Assembly (NCBI GenBank): GCA_043764015.1
Contig: JAYUKY010000058.1
Location: 1 to 13,242, forward strand
From: JANYGM01 sp043764015
GTDB taxonomy: Bacteria; Bacteroidota; Bacteroidia; Cytophagales; Thermonemataceae
Reading direction: 5' to 3'
DNA: 13,242 nucleotides
Shown here: positions 6,440 through 12,611 of the stretch, piece by piece
How positions within the stretch are numbered: position 1 is the stretch's first letter
Layout of the letters: the number at the start of each line of letters is the position of its first letter
Position numbers and translations under genes: made by a program
The notes under the pieces: model-generated
What the model was told of the DNA's origin: nothing
Seen by the model: only the letters and a program-made list of their open reading frames with translations
The model's database searches: none

Positions 6440-7540
6440 TTAAAATCCAATTTTTACTGAAAAAAAGTTAGAATAAAGTGCCTCTGATGTGTTTGCGGTG
6501 TCTGTGAGGGCGTAATCTATGCAAAAATTCCCTAGTTTTAGACCAACCCCAAAATTTATCTGAAAAGTGTTATAAGTAGTATTATCAAAATTACGGAGTT
6601 GCTGAATTTCGCCCATTCCTGCACGTAGGAAGATTTTTTGTTTAAAATCAGCCTCCACTCCTATTTTTGGGTCAATAGAAATTAGTTTTGATTTGACAAG
6701 TACATTTCTGCGTCCATCAAAGGTAGAAGCCAGCTCTATTGCACCCAAAAGCCCAAAATTCCCCTGAATGGCAAATCTTTTGGCAACTCCCAAGTTTAAT
6801 TTTGGTAAGGTAACTTCCACAGAATTTTGCGGAATAGGATTACCTGTTAGGATATAAGTAGCATAAATAGCTCCTACATTATGATTCCAAGCCGTAAAAG
6901 TGCCAAGAACATCTTTTGCCATCACGCCAAATTGCCAGCCATTTCTCTCATATTTTGCGGCTAAATCTAAACCAAAACCCCACGCATTAGCAAATTCCCC
7001 TGCTTGCCTATAAATTATCTTAAAATTTGTCCCCCAACTAAGCCCTTTGATAAGTCCGTGTTTGCGTGCATACGTAAGCAAAAACGCATAATCAGCAGAC
7101 GAAAAAAAGCGGATATTATTATAATTTATTGCGCCATTTGCGTTGTAAAGGTATTTTGGGTCATTTTGATTACCAGAAACATCAAACAAAAAACGAGTAT
7201 CAGGAATATCATCAACGCCAAAACGCAGGGCAGAAACGGCAATACTACTCAAAGAATCCACTTTCGTGGTAAAACCTAAGTAATCATATTGTGCAATTCC
7301 TGCAAAATATTCTGCGTGCATTGCGCCAAATTGATACTTTTCTTTTATGCTTAAAAGTCCTGCAGGATTCCAAAAGGCGGAAGTAACATCATTTGAGGCA
7401 GCCGTTTGCACGCCACCCATAGCCAAAGCACGCCCGCCAACGCCAATATTTAGAAATTCGTTGCTATATTTTGGTGCATTTTGAGCAAGATTTTCAGTAG
7501 AAATCAGCAAGAAAATACTAAGAAAAATAAATGGTTTCAT
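6440..7540 (-). CDS. PorV/PorQ-family outer-membrane protein (PorV2-like)
   Basis: A 366-residue outer-membrane barrel of the PorV/PorQ family, related to FadL-like barrels. PorV is the shuttle protein that hands type IX secretion cargo to the attachment complex. PorQ and PorV2-type members are less well defined. The signal peptide (1-20) is MKPFIFLSIFLLISTENLAQ. The N-terminal signature follows: EFLNIGVGGRALAMGG (29-44) and SNDVTSAFWNPAGLLSI (49-65), the 'GaRalamGga...d..s.yWNPAgL' hallmark. The rest has alternating strands ending in SNFFSVKIGF. I chose the ATG at 7540. An upstream in-frame GTG at 7564 would add eight residues but lies inside a palindromic repeat (7559-7577) and spoils the signal peptide. 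The gene is second in the minus-strand envelope run. It is not clear enough to call it PorV itself. Confidence 0.83.
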   Translation of the reverse strand: MKPFIFLSIFLLISTENLAQNAPKYSNEFLNIGVGGRALAMGGVQTAASNDVTSAFWNPAGLLSIKEKYQFGAMHAEYFAGIAQYDYLGFTTKVDSLSSIAVSALRFGVDDIPDTRFLFDVSGNQNDPKYLYNANGAINYNNIRFFSSADYAFLLTYARKHGLIKGLSWGTNFKIIYRQAGEFANAWGFGLDLAAKYERNGWQFGVMAKDVLGTFTAWNHNVGAIYATYILTGNPIPQNSVEVTLPKLNLGVAKRFAIQGNFGLLGAIELASTFDGRRNVLVKSKLISIDPKIGVEADFKQKIFLRAGMGEIQQLRNFDNTTYNTFQINFGVGLKLGNFCIDYALTDTANTSEALYSNFFSVKIGF

Positions 7541-7558
7541 AAAGGGCTTTTTGTCGTT

Positions 7559-7577
7559 CCCCACGTTCCACGTGGGG
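7559..7577. repeat. Palindrome CCCCACGT-TCC-ACGTGGGG
   Basis: A perfect 8-bp stem with a TCC loop just upstream of the PorV-like gene, between it and the preceding minus-strand gene. It again has the TTCC/GGAA loop shared by other palindromes in the window. Confidence 0.75.
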
Positions 7578-7588
7578 TTATGATAGTT

Positions 7589-7605
7589 AAACCCTTTCAG
7601 GGTTT
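7589..7605. repeat. Palindrome AAACCCT-TTC-AGGGTTT
   Basis: A perfect 7-bp stem with a TTC loop, 11 bases from the previous palindrome. The two together make a double hairpin in the 5' leader of the PorV-like gene, or at the 3' end of the LIC11966-like transcript. No T-run follows on the minus strand. Confidence 0.6.
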
Positions 7606-7629
7606 TATAATGCGTATTACAAAATATTT

Positions 7630-7678
7630 TTTCGTACTTTGTACCTCAAACTTCGTACATCAAACTTCGTACCTCGCA
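7630..7678 (-). repeat. Seven-unit heptad tandem repeat after the LIC11966-like gene
   Basis: The longest copy of the family. On the minus strand, starting two bases after the TAA stop, the units are TGCGAGG, TACGAAG, TTTGATG, TACGAAG, TTTGAGG, TACAAAG and TACGAAA: 49 bases in exact 7-bp register with alternating TACGAAG and TTTGARG types. Confidence 0.85.
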
Positions 7679-7679
7679 T

Positions 7680-8639
7680 TTATTCAGTTACATTTGGGAT
7701 ATTATCTTTAGCAATTTTGGCACTTGCTGCATTATATTCGTTGATAATTTTGTTAGATTTCTCGTTGTAGAGTTTGATAGCGGCATTAAAACTGTCTACA
7801 TCATACTTATTTATCTCTTTTTTTGCAGAAACTTCTAGGATAGTTGCGCCTTCTTTTGTGGCAAAATCTCTGTAAAAAGTAACCATTTCAATAGCTTTAT
7901 CTCTATAATTAGCATCTTTGTTAAAATCTGGCATTAGTTTTAGGGTAGTGAGTGCCGTTTCTGCCTCTGTAATAATGTTTTTGCGCTGATTTTCTGTTGC
8001 TTTTTTCTCTCCAACGGCTTTCATAAAAATATCATTGTTCTTTTTTGGTTTGAAAATAGCAAGTTCTATCTGACGAGTATAAGTATTTATGCGTCCAATC
8101 ACGTCAAAAGGGCTATCTTTTTTTTCAGAAGTCATTATTTGCATTTTATTACGCTCTGCAAAGCGTGTTTGGGCTTTTTTCATATCTTCCATAGCGTTAT
8201 TTATCTTGTTTTCTGCCTTGTCTTGCGCTTGATAGTATTTTTGGAGATTTTCGTAAGAATCATTACGTTTTGCCAAAAGAGAATTAGCATCTTTAAAATC
8301 CACGTTGTAGGTATTGCGAGAGAGAGTAAAAACATCAACAGTTTCATCTCTAAGGCGTTTATTACCGTTAAAGTCGGGCATTTTTTTGACGTTTGCAAGT
8401 GCCTCATCAATTTGTTTGATGACTTCTGCACGCTTCTTTTCTATCTTGCTCACATCTTCACTATGCACAGAAAAAGAAATATATTGCATACTTTTCTGAA
8501 CTATTTTTGCTTGTTGCAAAATGATAAAATTGTTGTATTCTGATGCGTTTTTGAAGTTTTGCGCCAATATTTCGTTAGAAAATTGCAGAGAAAAAATAAC
8601 GCTAAACAAGAGAAATGAGGTAAAATATTTATTTTTCAT
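7680..8639 (-). CDS. Exported helical protein with internal duplication (LIC11966-like)
   Basis: A 319-residue protein with a Sec signal (MKNKYFTSFLLFSVIFSLQF...EILAQ, cleavage near 27). The mature part is almost wholly helical and built of two related halves, about 28-130 and 176-280. Each has a helix starting with a tyrosine (EYNNFIILQQAKIV; RINTYTRQIELAIF), then a Lys-rich stretch, 'IDEALANVKKMPDFNGNKRL' against 'AETALTTLKLMPDFNKDANY', then RD followed by 'VDVFTLSR' against 'IEMVTFYR'. The shared (M)PDFN-x-RD element resembles proteins annotated as LIC11966-family surface proteins. That assignment is from memory and moderate. Function is unknown; a surface or periplasmic role is likely. 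The ATG at 8639 opens directly on the signal peptide, with a good promoter about 50 bases upstream, making this the probable first gene of the minus-strand run. Confidence 0.78.
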   Translation of the reverse strand: MKNKYFTSFLLFSVIFSLQFSNEILAQNFKNASEYNNFIILQQAKIVQKSMQYISFSVHSEDVSKIEKKRAEVIKQIDEALANVKKMPDFNGNKRLRDETVDVFTLSRNTYNVDFKDANSLLAKRNDSYENLQKYYQAQDKAENKINNAMEDMKKAQTRFAERNKMQIMTSEKKDSPFDVIGRINTYTRQIELAIFKPKKNNDIFMKAVGEKKATENQRKNIITEAETALTTLKLMPDFNKDANYRDKAIEMVTFYRDFATKEGATILEVSAKKEINKYDVDSFNAAIKLYNEKSNKIINEYNAASAKIAKDNIPNVTE

Positions 8640-8692
8640 TTTTTGAATTTATTTTTGAAAATTATTTTTTGAAATTATTTGATTTTAAAAAT

Positions 8693-8724
8693 CAAAGCTA
8701 CAAAATCAGTACCAAAAACACAAA
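8693..8724 (-). promoter_or_regulatory. Promoter of the LIC11966-like gene
   Basis: On the minus strand, TTTG (8724-8721), 20 bases, then TAGCTTTG (8700-8693) matches the Bacteroidota consensus TTTG-N17-23-TAnnTTTG at every defined position. The expected start is about 47 bases before the ATG at 8639. I found no comparable promoter before the next three minus-strand genes. Confidence 0.6.
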
Positions 8725-8840
8725 AAATTTATATTTTGTTCTTTTGAGTAGCTTTACTGGTGAATTTATGTTGCAACCAATTTTAATATTATAAATATCT
8801 GATTATCCACATTTTGTATTCATTAAAAATTCACAATTAT

Positions 8841-9713
8841 TTATATTTTATTGATTTCTTCTTCCGAAAGTCCAGTAATTTCGGAGATTTCCTTAATACT
8901 TGTACCTTTGTTTTTGAGGACAGTAGCAATAACTAATTTAGCTTTATTTTCTCCAAGTCCTATTCCTTTTTCTATTCCAAGTTCTATTCCTTTCTCTATT
9001 CCTTCTGAAGCCGCAGTATCAACCACATTTTTCATATCACGAGCATATTTAAGACTGTCTTGGTATGCCATTTGTTGTTGTGGCGTGTAACCTGCAATTT
9101 CTGCTTTTTCAAAAAGATGCAACAGGTTTTTTTCCTTGATTTTAGTTGGAATGTCGTCTAACAAATATAAGTTTTTAAGTACAAAAAGCCACTTATCTAG
9201 CTTTGTTTTCAGTTCGTTTTCAGTTTTGTTAAATTTAGGCATTTCAATATAAATAAACTGTAATTTATCATTAAAAACGCTTCCATTTCTTGTTTTAACA
9301 AGTTGCACATCTGTAATCACTTCATTATCATCATTATCAAAGACAAAATCCATAATAGAAATGGTATAAACGGCATTTAGTTTGAAGTTCCAGTCGCCTA
9401 CAACAGCTTGCTCTTGTATGGCAAAAGTAGCATAATACAAACTTCTATCTTTGAAAAATGTTTGTTTTGCTTTTTGAAGTTCTACAATAAATTTCTCTCC
9501 TTTTTCATTCTCACAATAAAGGTCAAAAATAGCTTTTCTGTCTGCCTGCGCATTTCCAAGATGCTCTGTTTTGAGAAATTTGATAGTTTTTATTCTTCCT
9601 TTTTCTGGCAAAAGTTCTCTAAGAAAGCCTTTCAAAATAGTTTTTGAGCTTTCTTCTCCAAAGATTTTTTTGAATCCAAAATCTGTAAAAACATCTACAT
9701 AACGCTCTTTCAT
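8841..9713 (-). CDS. Rpn family PD-(D/E)XK recombination-promoting nuclease / putative transposase
   Basis: A 290-residue member of the PD-(D/E)XK nuclease family transposase group (the TIGR01784/Rpn type). The N-terminus YVDVFTDFGFKKIFGEE (5-21) is the usual opening. The catalytic core is FDLYCENEKGEKFIVELQ, with Asp64 and Glu78-x-Gln80 as metal-binding and catalytic residues, both intact. The middle is helical. The C-terminal part has a glycine/glutamate repeat (EGIEKGIELGIEKGIGLGE, about 238-256) and a final small helical module (SIKEISEITGLSEEEINKI). Despite the transposase label, such proteins are not known to move DNA by insertion-sequence transposition; E. coli Rpn proteins are DNA endonucleases linked to recombination and phage defence. 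No terminal repeats flank it. It is divergent from gyrB, with its own promoter. Confidence 0.9.
   Translation of the reverse strand: MKERYVDVFTDFGFKKIFGEESSKTILKGFLRELLPEKGRIKTIKFLKTEHLGNAQADRKAIFDLYCENEKGEKFIVELQKAKQTFFKDRSLYYATFAIQEQAVVGDWNFKLNAVYTISIMDFVFDNDDNEVITDVQLVKTRNGSVFNDKLQFIYIEMPKFNKTENELKTKLDKWLFVLKNLYLLDDIPTKIKEKNLLHLFEKAEIAGYTPQQQMAYQDSLKYARDMKNVVDTAASEGIEKGIELGIEKGIGLGENKAKLVIATVLKNKGTSIKEISEITGLSEEEINKI
8950..9010 (-). repeat. In-gene tandem repeat coding for Glu-Lys-Gly-Ile / Glu-Leu-Gly-Ile
   Basis: Within the Rpn gene, near-identical 12-base units (CTATTCCTTTTT, CTATTCCAAGTT and CTATTCCTTTCT on the plus strand) encode repeated G-I-E-K/L steps. Whole-codon slippage here would change the length of the linker before the C-terminal module without breaking the frame. 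Confidence 0.65.
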
Positions 9714-9758
9714 AGCTTTTTAAATTGAAATTTTATTTTTAAATACTAAAATTTTAGA

Positions 9759-9793
9759 CAAATATACATTTTTTACCAAAATCCCACGTCAAA
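9759..9793 (-). promoter_or_regulatory. Promoter of the Rpn gene
   Basis: On the minus strand, TATATTTG (9766-9759) is a perfect -7 box. A TTTG at 9793-9790 lies 23 bases upstream, at the long end of the accepted spacing. The leader to the ATG at 9713 would be about 40 bases. Confidence 0.5.
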
Positions 9794-9849
9794 AATCTAA
9801 AATATTTAAGAAAAGCAACCAAAAAATGTTTAAAAAATGTGGTATTTAC

Positions 9850-9880
9850 TTGTTTTTTGCTTAATTTTTTAGTATATTTA
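9850..9880 (+). promoter_or_regulatory. Promoter of gyrB
   Basis: TTG at 9850-9852, a 20-base spacer, then TATATTTA at 9873-9880 (seven of eight positions fit, given that TAnnTTTG ends in G). A start near 9887 gives a leader of about 85 bases before the ATG at 9973. It also makes the upstream GTG at 9895 an unlikely start because it would be almost at the transcript end. The 9714-9849 region is AT-rich with no other recognisable signal apart from the divergent Rpn promoter. Confidence 0.5.
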
Positions 9881-9972
9881 CGTAATATTTATAGGTGATT
9901 TTTAATACCACTTTTACTGGTTTTTTAGTTAAAAATCATTCTCACCAAACCATTCAGTATAATCATTTCAAA

Positions 9973-11946
9973 ATGAGCGAAAATATAGAAAAAGTTGCTT
10001 TGCCAGACTATTCAGCAGATAATATCCAAGTCTTAGAAGGACTGGAAGCTGTCCGCAAAAGACCTTCAATGTACATAGGAGATGTGGGTGTGCGTGGTTT
10101 GCATCATCTTATTTGGGAAGTTGTGGATAATTCAATTGATGAGGCACTTGCAGGGCATTGTGATACGGTTCACGTAACAGTTCACCCTGATAATTCTGTG
10201 TCTGTGGAAGATAATGGGCGTGGTATCCCAACGGGAATGCACACGAAAGAGAAAAAATCTGCCCTAGAAGTAGTTATGACCGTTTTGCACGCAGGCGGAA
10301 AATTTGATAAAGATACTTATAAAGTTTCTGGCGGACTTCACGGCGTTGGGGTTTCCTGCGTAAATGCTCTTTCTACGCATCTACACGTTACTGTTTACCG
10401 TGATGGCAAAGTTTTTGAACAAGAGTACAATATTGGAAATCCGCTTTATCCTGTGCGTGAAATTGGCACAACAGAAAAACACGGTACAACCGTTCATTTT
10501 AAGCCTGACCCAACCATTTTTACTACCTTAGAATACAAGCACGAAACCATTGTAGGACGTTTGCGTGAGCTTTGTTTTTTGAATAGAGGTATTAAAATCA
10601 CGTTGAAAGATTTGCGTGAAATAAATGAAGAAGGAAACCCACTTTATGATGAATTTGTATCAGAAGGTGGTCTTTCTGAATTTGTAGAATACCTTGATGC
10701 CACACGTGAAAAGCTCATTCCAGAGGTGATTTATATGGAAAATGATAAGGGAATAGTGCCTGTACAGGTTGCAATGCGCTATAATACCTCTTATTCTGAA
10801 AATGTTTTTTCTTACGTCAATAACATCAACACACACGAGGGCGGTACGCATATTGCAGGCTTCCGTAGTGCGCTTACACGTACGCTGAAAAACTATGCTG
10901 ATAAGTCAGGAATGTTGGATAAACTCAAAATAGACGTTACTGGTGATGATTTTAGAGAAGGTTTGACTGCTGTTATTTCTGTAAAAGTGCAAGAACCACA
11001 ATTTGAAGGACAAACAAAAGCAAAATTAGGTAATTCTGAAGTGCGTGGAGCAGTAGATAGTTGCGTGAGTGAAATTTTGTCAGATTATTTGGAGCGTAAC
11101 CCAAAAGTGGCTCGTCAGATAGTTGAGAAGGTTATTTTGGCAGCGCAGGCTCGTAATGCCGCTAAAAAAGCACGTGAAATGGTGCAACGTAAGAATGTTT
11201 TAGGCTCAAATTCTTTGCCAGGAAAACTCTCTGATTGTTCTGAAAGCGACCCAAAAATATGCGAAATATACCTTGTAGAAGGGGATTCTGCAGGTGGAAG
11301 TGCAAAACAAGGCAGGAATAGGGCTTTTCAAGCTATTTTGCCATTGAAAGGTAAGATTTTGAACGTGGAAAAAGCACAAGAATACAAAATTTATGATAAT
11401 GAAGAGATAAAAAACATCATTACTGCGCTTGGTATCACGTTTGGCGTGAAAGGTGAAGATGGAGAAATTGACGAAAAAGCCCTTAATTTGGATAAATTGC
11501 GTTATCATAAAATTGTGATAATGACAGATGCTGACGTTGATGGTAGCCACATCAGAACGCTGATTTTGACATTAATTTTTAGATATATGAAAGATTTGAT
11601 AGAAAAAGGCTATATTTATATTGCACAACCGCCGCTTTATCTTGTCAAAAAAGGCAAAAAACAAACCTATTGTTGGAGTGAAGATGACCGACAACGTGCT
11701 GTAGCTGCTATTGGTGAAGGAAAAGAGGATAGTGTTGGTATTCAGCGTTATAAAGGTTTGGGGGAGATGAATCCAGAGCAACTTTGGGAAACCACAATGA
11801 ACCCAGAAAACCGTATTTTCAAGCAAGTTACCATAGAATCAGCCGTTGAAGCTGACCATCTTTTTTCTATGCTAATGGGTGATGAAGTACCTCCTAGACG
11901 TGATTTTATTGAGAAAAATGCTAAATACGCTAAGATAGATAGCTAA
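9973..11946 (+). CDS. gyrB: DNA gyrase subunit B
   Basis: ATPase subunit of DNA gyrase, which with GyrA introduces negative supercoils using ATP. From the ATG at 9973 it is 657 residues, normal for Bacteroidota GyrB. The GHKL ATPase domain shows EVVDNSIDEALAG (catalytic Glu49, Mg-binding Asn53), EDNGRGIP (Asp80) and GGLHGVG (120-126). A transducer domain follows. The TOPRIM domain has EGDSAGG (Glu436) and DADVDGSH (Asp519, Asp521), the three metal ligands. The C-terminal end carries QRYKGLGEMNPEQLW (about 591-605) and VPPRRDFIEKNAKYAKIDS. The ending favours GyrB over ParE. The frame extends upstream to a GTG at 9895 (26 more residues), but that extension has no family similarity and begins almost at the predicted transcription start. 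It stands alone, flanked by accessory genes. Heptad repeats begin two bases after its stop. Confidence 0.97.
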   Translation: MSENIEKVALPDYSADNIQVLEGLEAVRKRPSMYIGDVGVRGLHHLIWEVVDNSIDEALAGHCDTVHVTVHPDNSVSVEDNGRGIPTGMHTKEKKSALEVVMTVLHAGGKFDKDTYKVSGGLHGVGVSCVNALSTHLHVTVYRDGKVFEQEYNIGNPLYPVREIGTTEKHGTTVHFKPDPTIFTTLEYKHETIVGRLRELCFLNRGIKITLKDLREINEEGNPLYDEFVSEGGLSEFVEYLDATREKLIPEVIYMENDKGIVPVQVAMRYNTSYSENVFSYVNNINTHEGGTHIAGFRSALTRTLKNYADKSGMLDKLKIDVTGDDFREGLTAVISVKVQEPQFEGQTKAKLGNSEVRGAVDSCVSEILSDYLERNPKVARQIVEKVILAAQARNAAKKAREMVQRKNVLGSNSLPGKLSDCSESDPKICEIYLVEGDSAGGSAKQGRNRAFQAILPLKGKILNVEKAQEYKIYDNEEIKNIITALGITFGVKGEDGEIDEKALNLDKLRYHKIVIMTDADVDGSHIRTLILTLIFRYMKDLIEKGYIYIAQPPLYLVKKGKKQTYCWSEDDRQRAVAAIGEGKEDSVGIQRYKGLGEMNPEQLWETTMNPENRIFKQVTIESAVEADHLFSMLMGDEVPPRRDFIEKNAKYAKIDS

Positions 11947-11947
11947 G

Positions 11948-11982
11948 AGATAGGTACGAGGTTTGAAGTACGAGATACGAAG
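11948..11982 (+). repeat. Heptad tandem repeat after gyrB
   Basis: Units AGATAGG, TACGAGG, TTTGAAG, TACGAGA and TACGAAG in 7-bp register, starting two bases after the gyrB TAA (11944-11946) and in the gyrB sense direction. It is the plus-strand counterpart of the 7630-7678 array. Confidence 0.8.
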
Positions 11983-11995
11983 AATACAACCATTT

Positions 11996-12042
11996 AAAAG
12001 TACATTATTGAAGTTAGGTGGAAACACCTAACTTCACAAAAA
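11996..12042 (+). repeat. Hairpin module after gyrB, similar to that after apaG
   Basis: AAAAGTACATTATTGAAGTT leads into a perfect 11-bp stem GAAGTTAGGTG (12010-12020), GAAA tetraloop (12021-12024), CACCTAACTTC (12025-12035). The same framework (AAAAGTnCATTATTGAAGT, GTGGAA, CCTnACTTCACA) occurs at 563-604. The stable GAAA tetraloop suggests it is an RNA structure, perhaps protecting or terminating the gyrB mRNA. Only a short A/T tract follows. Confidence 0.7.
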
Positions 12043-12060
12043 TTTGTAACTTCACAAAAA
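12029..12060 (+). repeat. 14-bp direct repeat before the Imm22-like gene
   Basis: TAACTTCACAAAAA occurs at 12029-12042 (right arm and tail of the gyrB hairpin) and again at 12047-12060, period 18, ending eight bases before the ATG at 12069. It may be a partial duplication of the repeat's end or a trace of insertion. Confidence 0.6.
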
Positions 12061-12068
12061 AATATTTT

Positions 12069-12446
12069 ATGGAATATTTAGACAAAATATTTTTATGGCT
12101 TGGTAATACAACCAAAAACCAGCAGCAGTTTGATGAGTACTTCAAAATAGATTATACAGAAAATAGCAACAGAGAAATATGTGGTTTTTGTCAAGATATT
12201 GGGGAAGAATGGTATGATGAGGATTTTATTGGTTATTTGAGATTTGATGAGAAAATGAGTGTTAGTGAGGTTTTGAAACTTGTGCCTATTAGCCTTGATG
12301 ACGTAAATAAAGTATTAGAAAAATGCAAAAAAATGAATATCAATTCTGTTAATTCAGTATATTGGTATTCTGGTGAGATAGCAATTCCGTCAGAAAATAA
12401 AAAATATAATGAGCTATTCTATTTTGGAGAATACGGCACTGACTAG
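12069..12446 (+). CDS. Imm22-like (DUF4284) immunity protein
   Basis: A 125-residue soluble protein resembling the Imm22/DUF4284 family. Matches to the family pattern are FLWLGN (8-13), FDEYFKIDYTEN (21-32; the Phe-x-x-Tyr-Phe-x-x-Asp-Tyr signature), the GFCQDIGEEWYDEDFIG block (39-55; acidic Trp-Tyr-Asp-x-Asp-Phe), a short Ser-Val-x-Glu-Leu-like helix (64-72) and INSVNSVYWYSGE near the end. Such proteins are predicted to neutralise polymorphic toxins. No toxin gene is visible in this window. The ATG at 12069 is chosen. An in-frame GTG at 12018 lies inside the gyrB hairpin and would add 17 residues of repeat-derived sequence. No convincing promoter is seen, so it may be read through from gyrB. 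Confidence 0.75.
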   Translation: MEYLDKIFLWLGNTTKNQQQFDEYFKIDYTENSNREICGFCQDIGEEWYDEDFIGYLRFDEKMSVSEVLKLVPISLDDVNKVLEKCKKMNINSVNSVYWYSGEIAIPSENKKYNELFYFGEYGTD

Positions 12447-12464
12447 GTAAGAGTATGTTTCTTG

Positions 12465-12493
12465 TGGTGTCAGGTGGTTTCCACCTAACACCA
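12465..12493. repeat. 13-bp palindrome downstream of the Imm22-like gene
   Basis: TGGTGTCAGGTGG (12465-12477), loop TTT, and CCACCTAACACCA (12481-12493), with a single C/A mismatch. The AGGTGG-TTT-CCACCT core resembles the gyrB hairpin (TTAGGTG-GAAA-CACCTAA), suggesting the same repeat family. It could end the Imm22 transcript, although no T-run follows directly. Confidence 0.7.
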
Positions 12494-12526
12494 ATAACAA
12501 ATTCTATCTTTTTAAAATAAAAATTG

Positions 12527-12534
12527 TATTTTTG
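12527..12534 (+). promoter_or_regulatory. Putative -7 box of the Sua5/YrdC-like gene
   Basis: TATTTTTG matches TAnnTTTG exactly. No clear TTTG -33 box is found 17-23 bases upstream. A start near 12541 would give a leader of about 70 bases that contains the hairpin 12553-12590. Confidence 0.45.
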
Positions 12535-12552
12535 TGGCGTAAAAAAACAATT

Positions 12553-12590
12553 AAAAACGTGGTAAGTTTTACAAATCTTATCACGTTTTT
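12553..12590 (+). promoter_or_regulatory. Leader hairpin with T-run before the Sua5/YrdC-like gene
   Basis: AAAAACGTGGTAAG (12553-12566) pairs with CTTATCACGTTTTT (12577-12590) with one G-T wobble and a 10-base loop. The stem ends in five T and is followed by ACTTTT. It lies after the predicted promoter and before the ATG at 12612, so it could be a transcription attenuator, or it may simply be the terminator of the upstream Imm22-like gene. Confidence 0.55.
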
Positions 12591-12611
12591 ACTTTTAAAA
12601 ATATCAAAACT

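Noticed and set aside
7541..7564. GTG start at 7564 for the PorV-like gene
   Set aside because: It lies inside the CCCCACGT palindrome and puts charged residues before an otherwise perfect signal peptide starting at the ATG at 7540.
8841..9713. Complete insertion sequence around the 'transposase' gene
   Set aside because: No terminal inverted repeats or target duplications are seen. The protein is an Rpn-type PD-(D/E)XK nuclease, and such genes usually stand alone.
9714..9894. Origin of replication next to gyrB
   Set aside because: The gap is AT-rich, but no DnaA-box cluster (TTATCCACA-like) was found in it. An isolated TTATCCACA-like string at 8803-8811 (within ATTATCCACATT) stands alone, and no dnaA, dnaN or recF is nearby.
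9895..9972. Upstream GTG extension of gyrB by 26 residues
   Set aside because: The extension has no GyrB similarity and begins within about 10 bases of the predicted transcription start. The ATG at 9973 gives the usual family length and N-terminus.
11206..11550. 114-codon open frame antisense to gyrB
   Set aside because: It is a by-product of gyrB codon usage, with no similarity, no start signal and no separate context. Other antisense frames over gyrB (10660-10851, 11572-11826) are rejected for the same reason.
12018..12068. GTG start at 12018 for the Imm22-like gene
   Set aside because: It falls in the loop side of the gyrB hairpin, and the added residues are translated repeat. The ATG at 12069 starts the recognisable domain.
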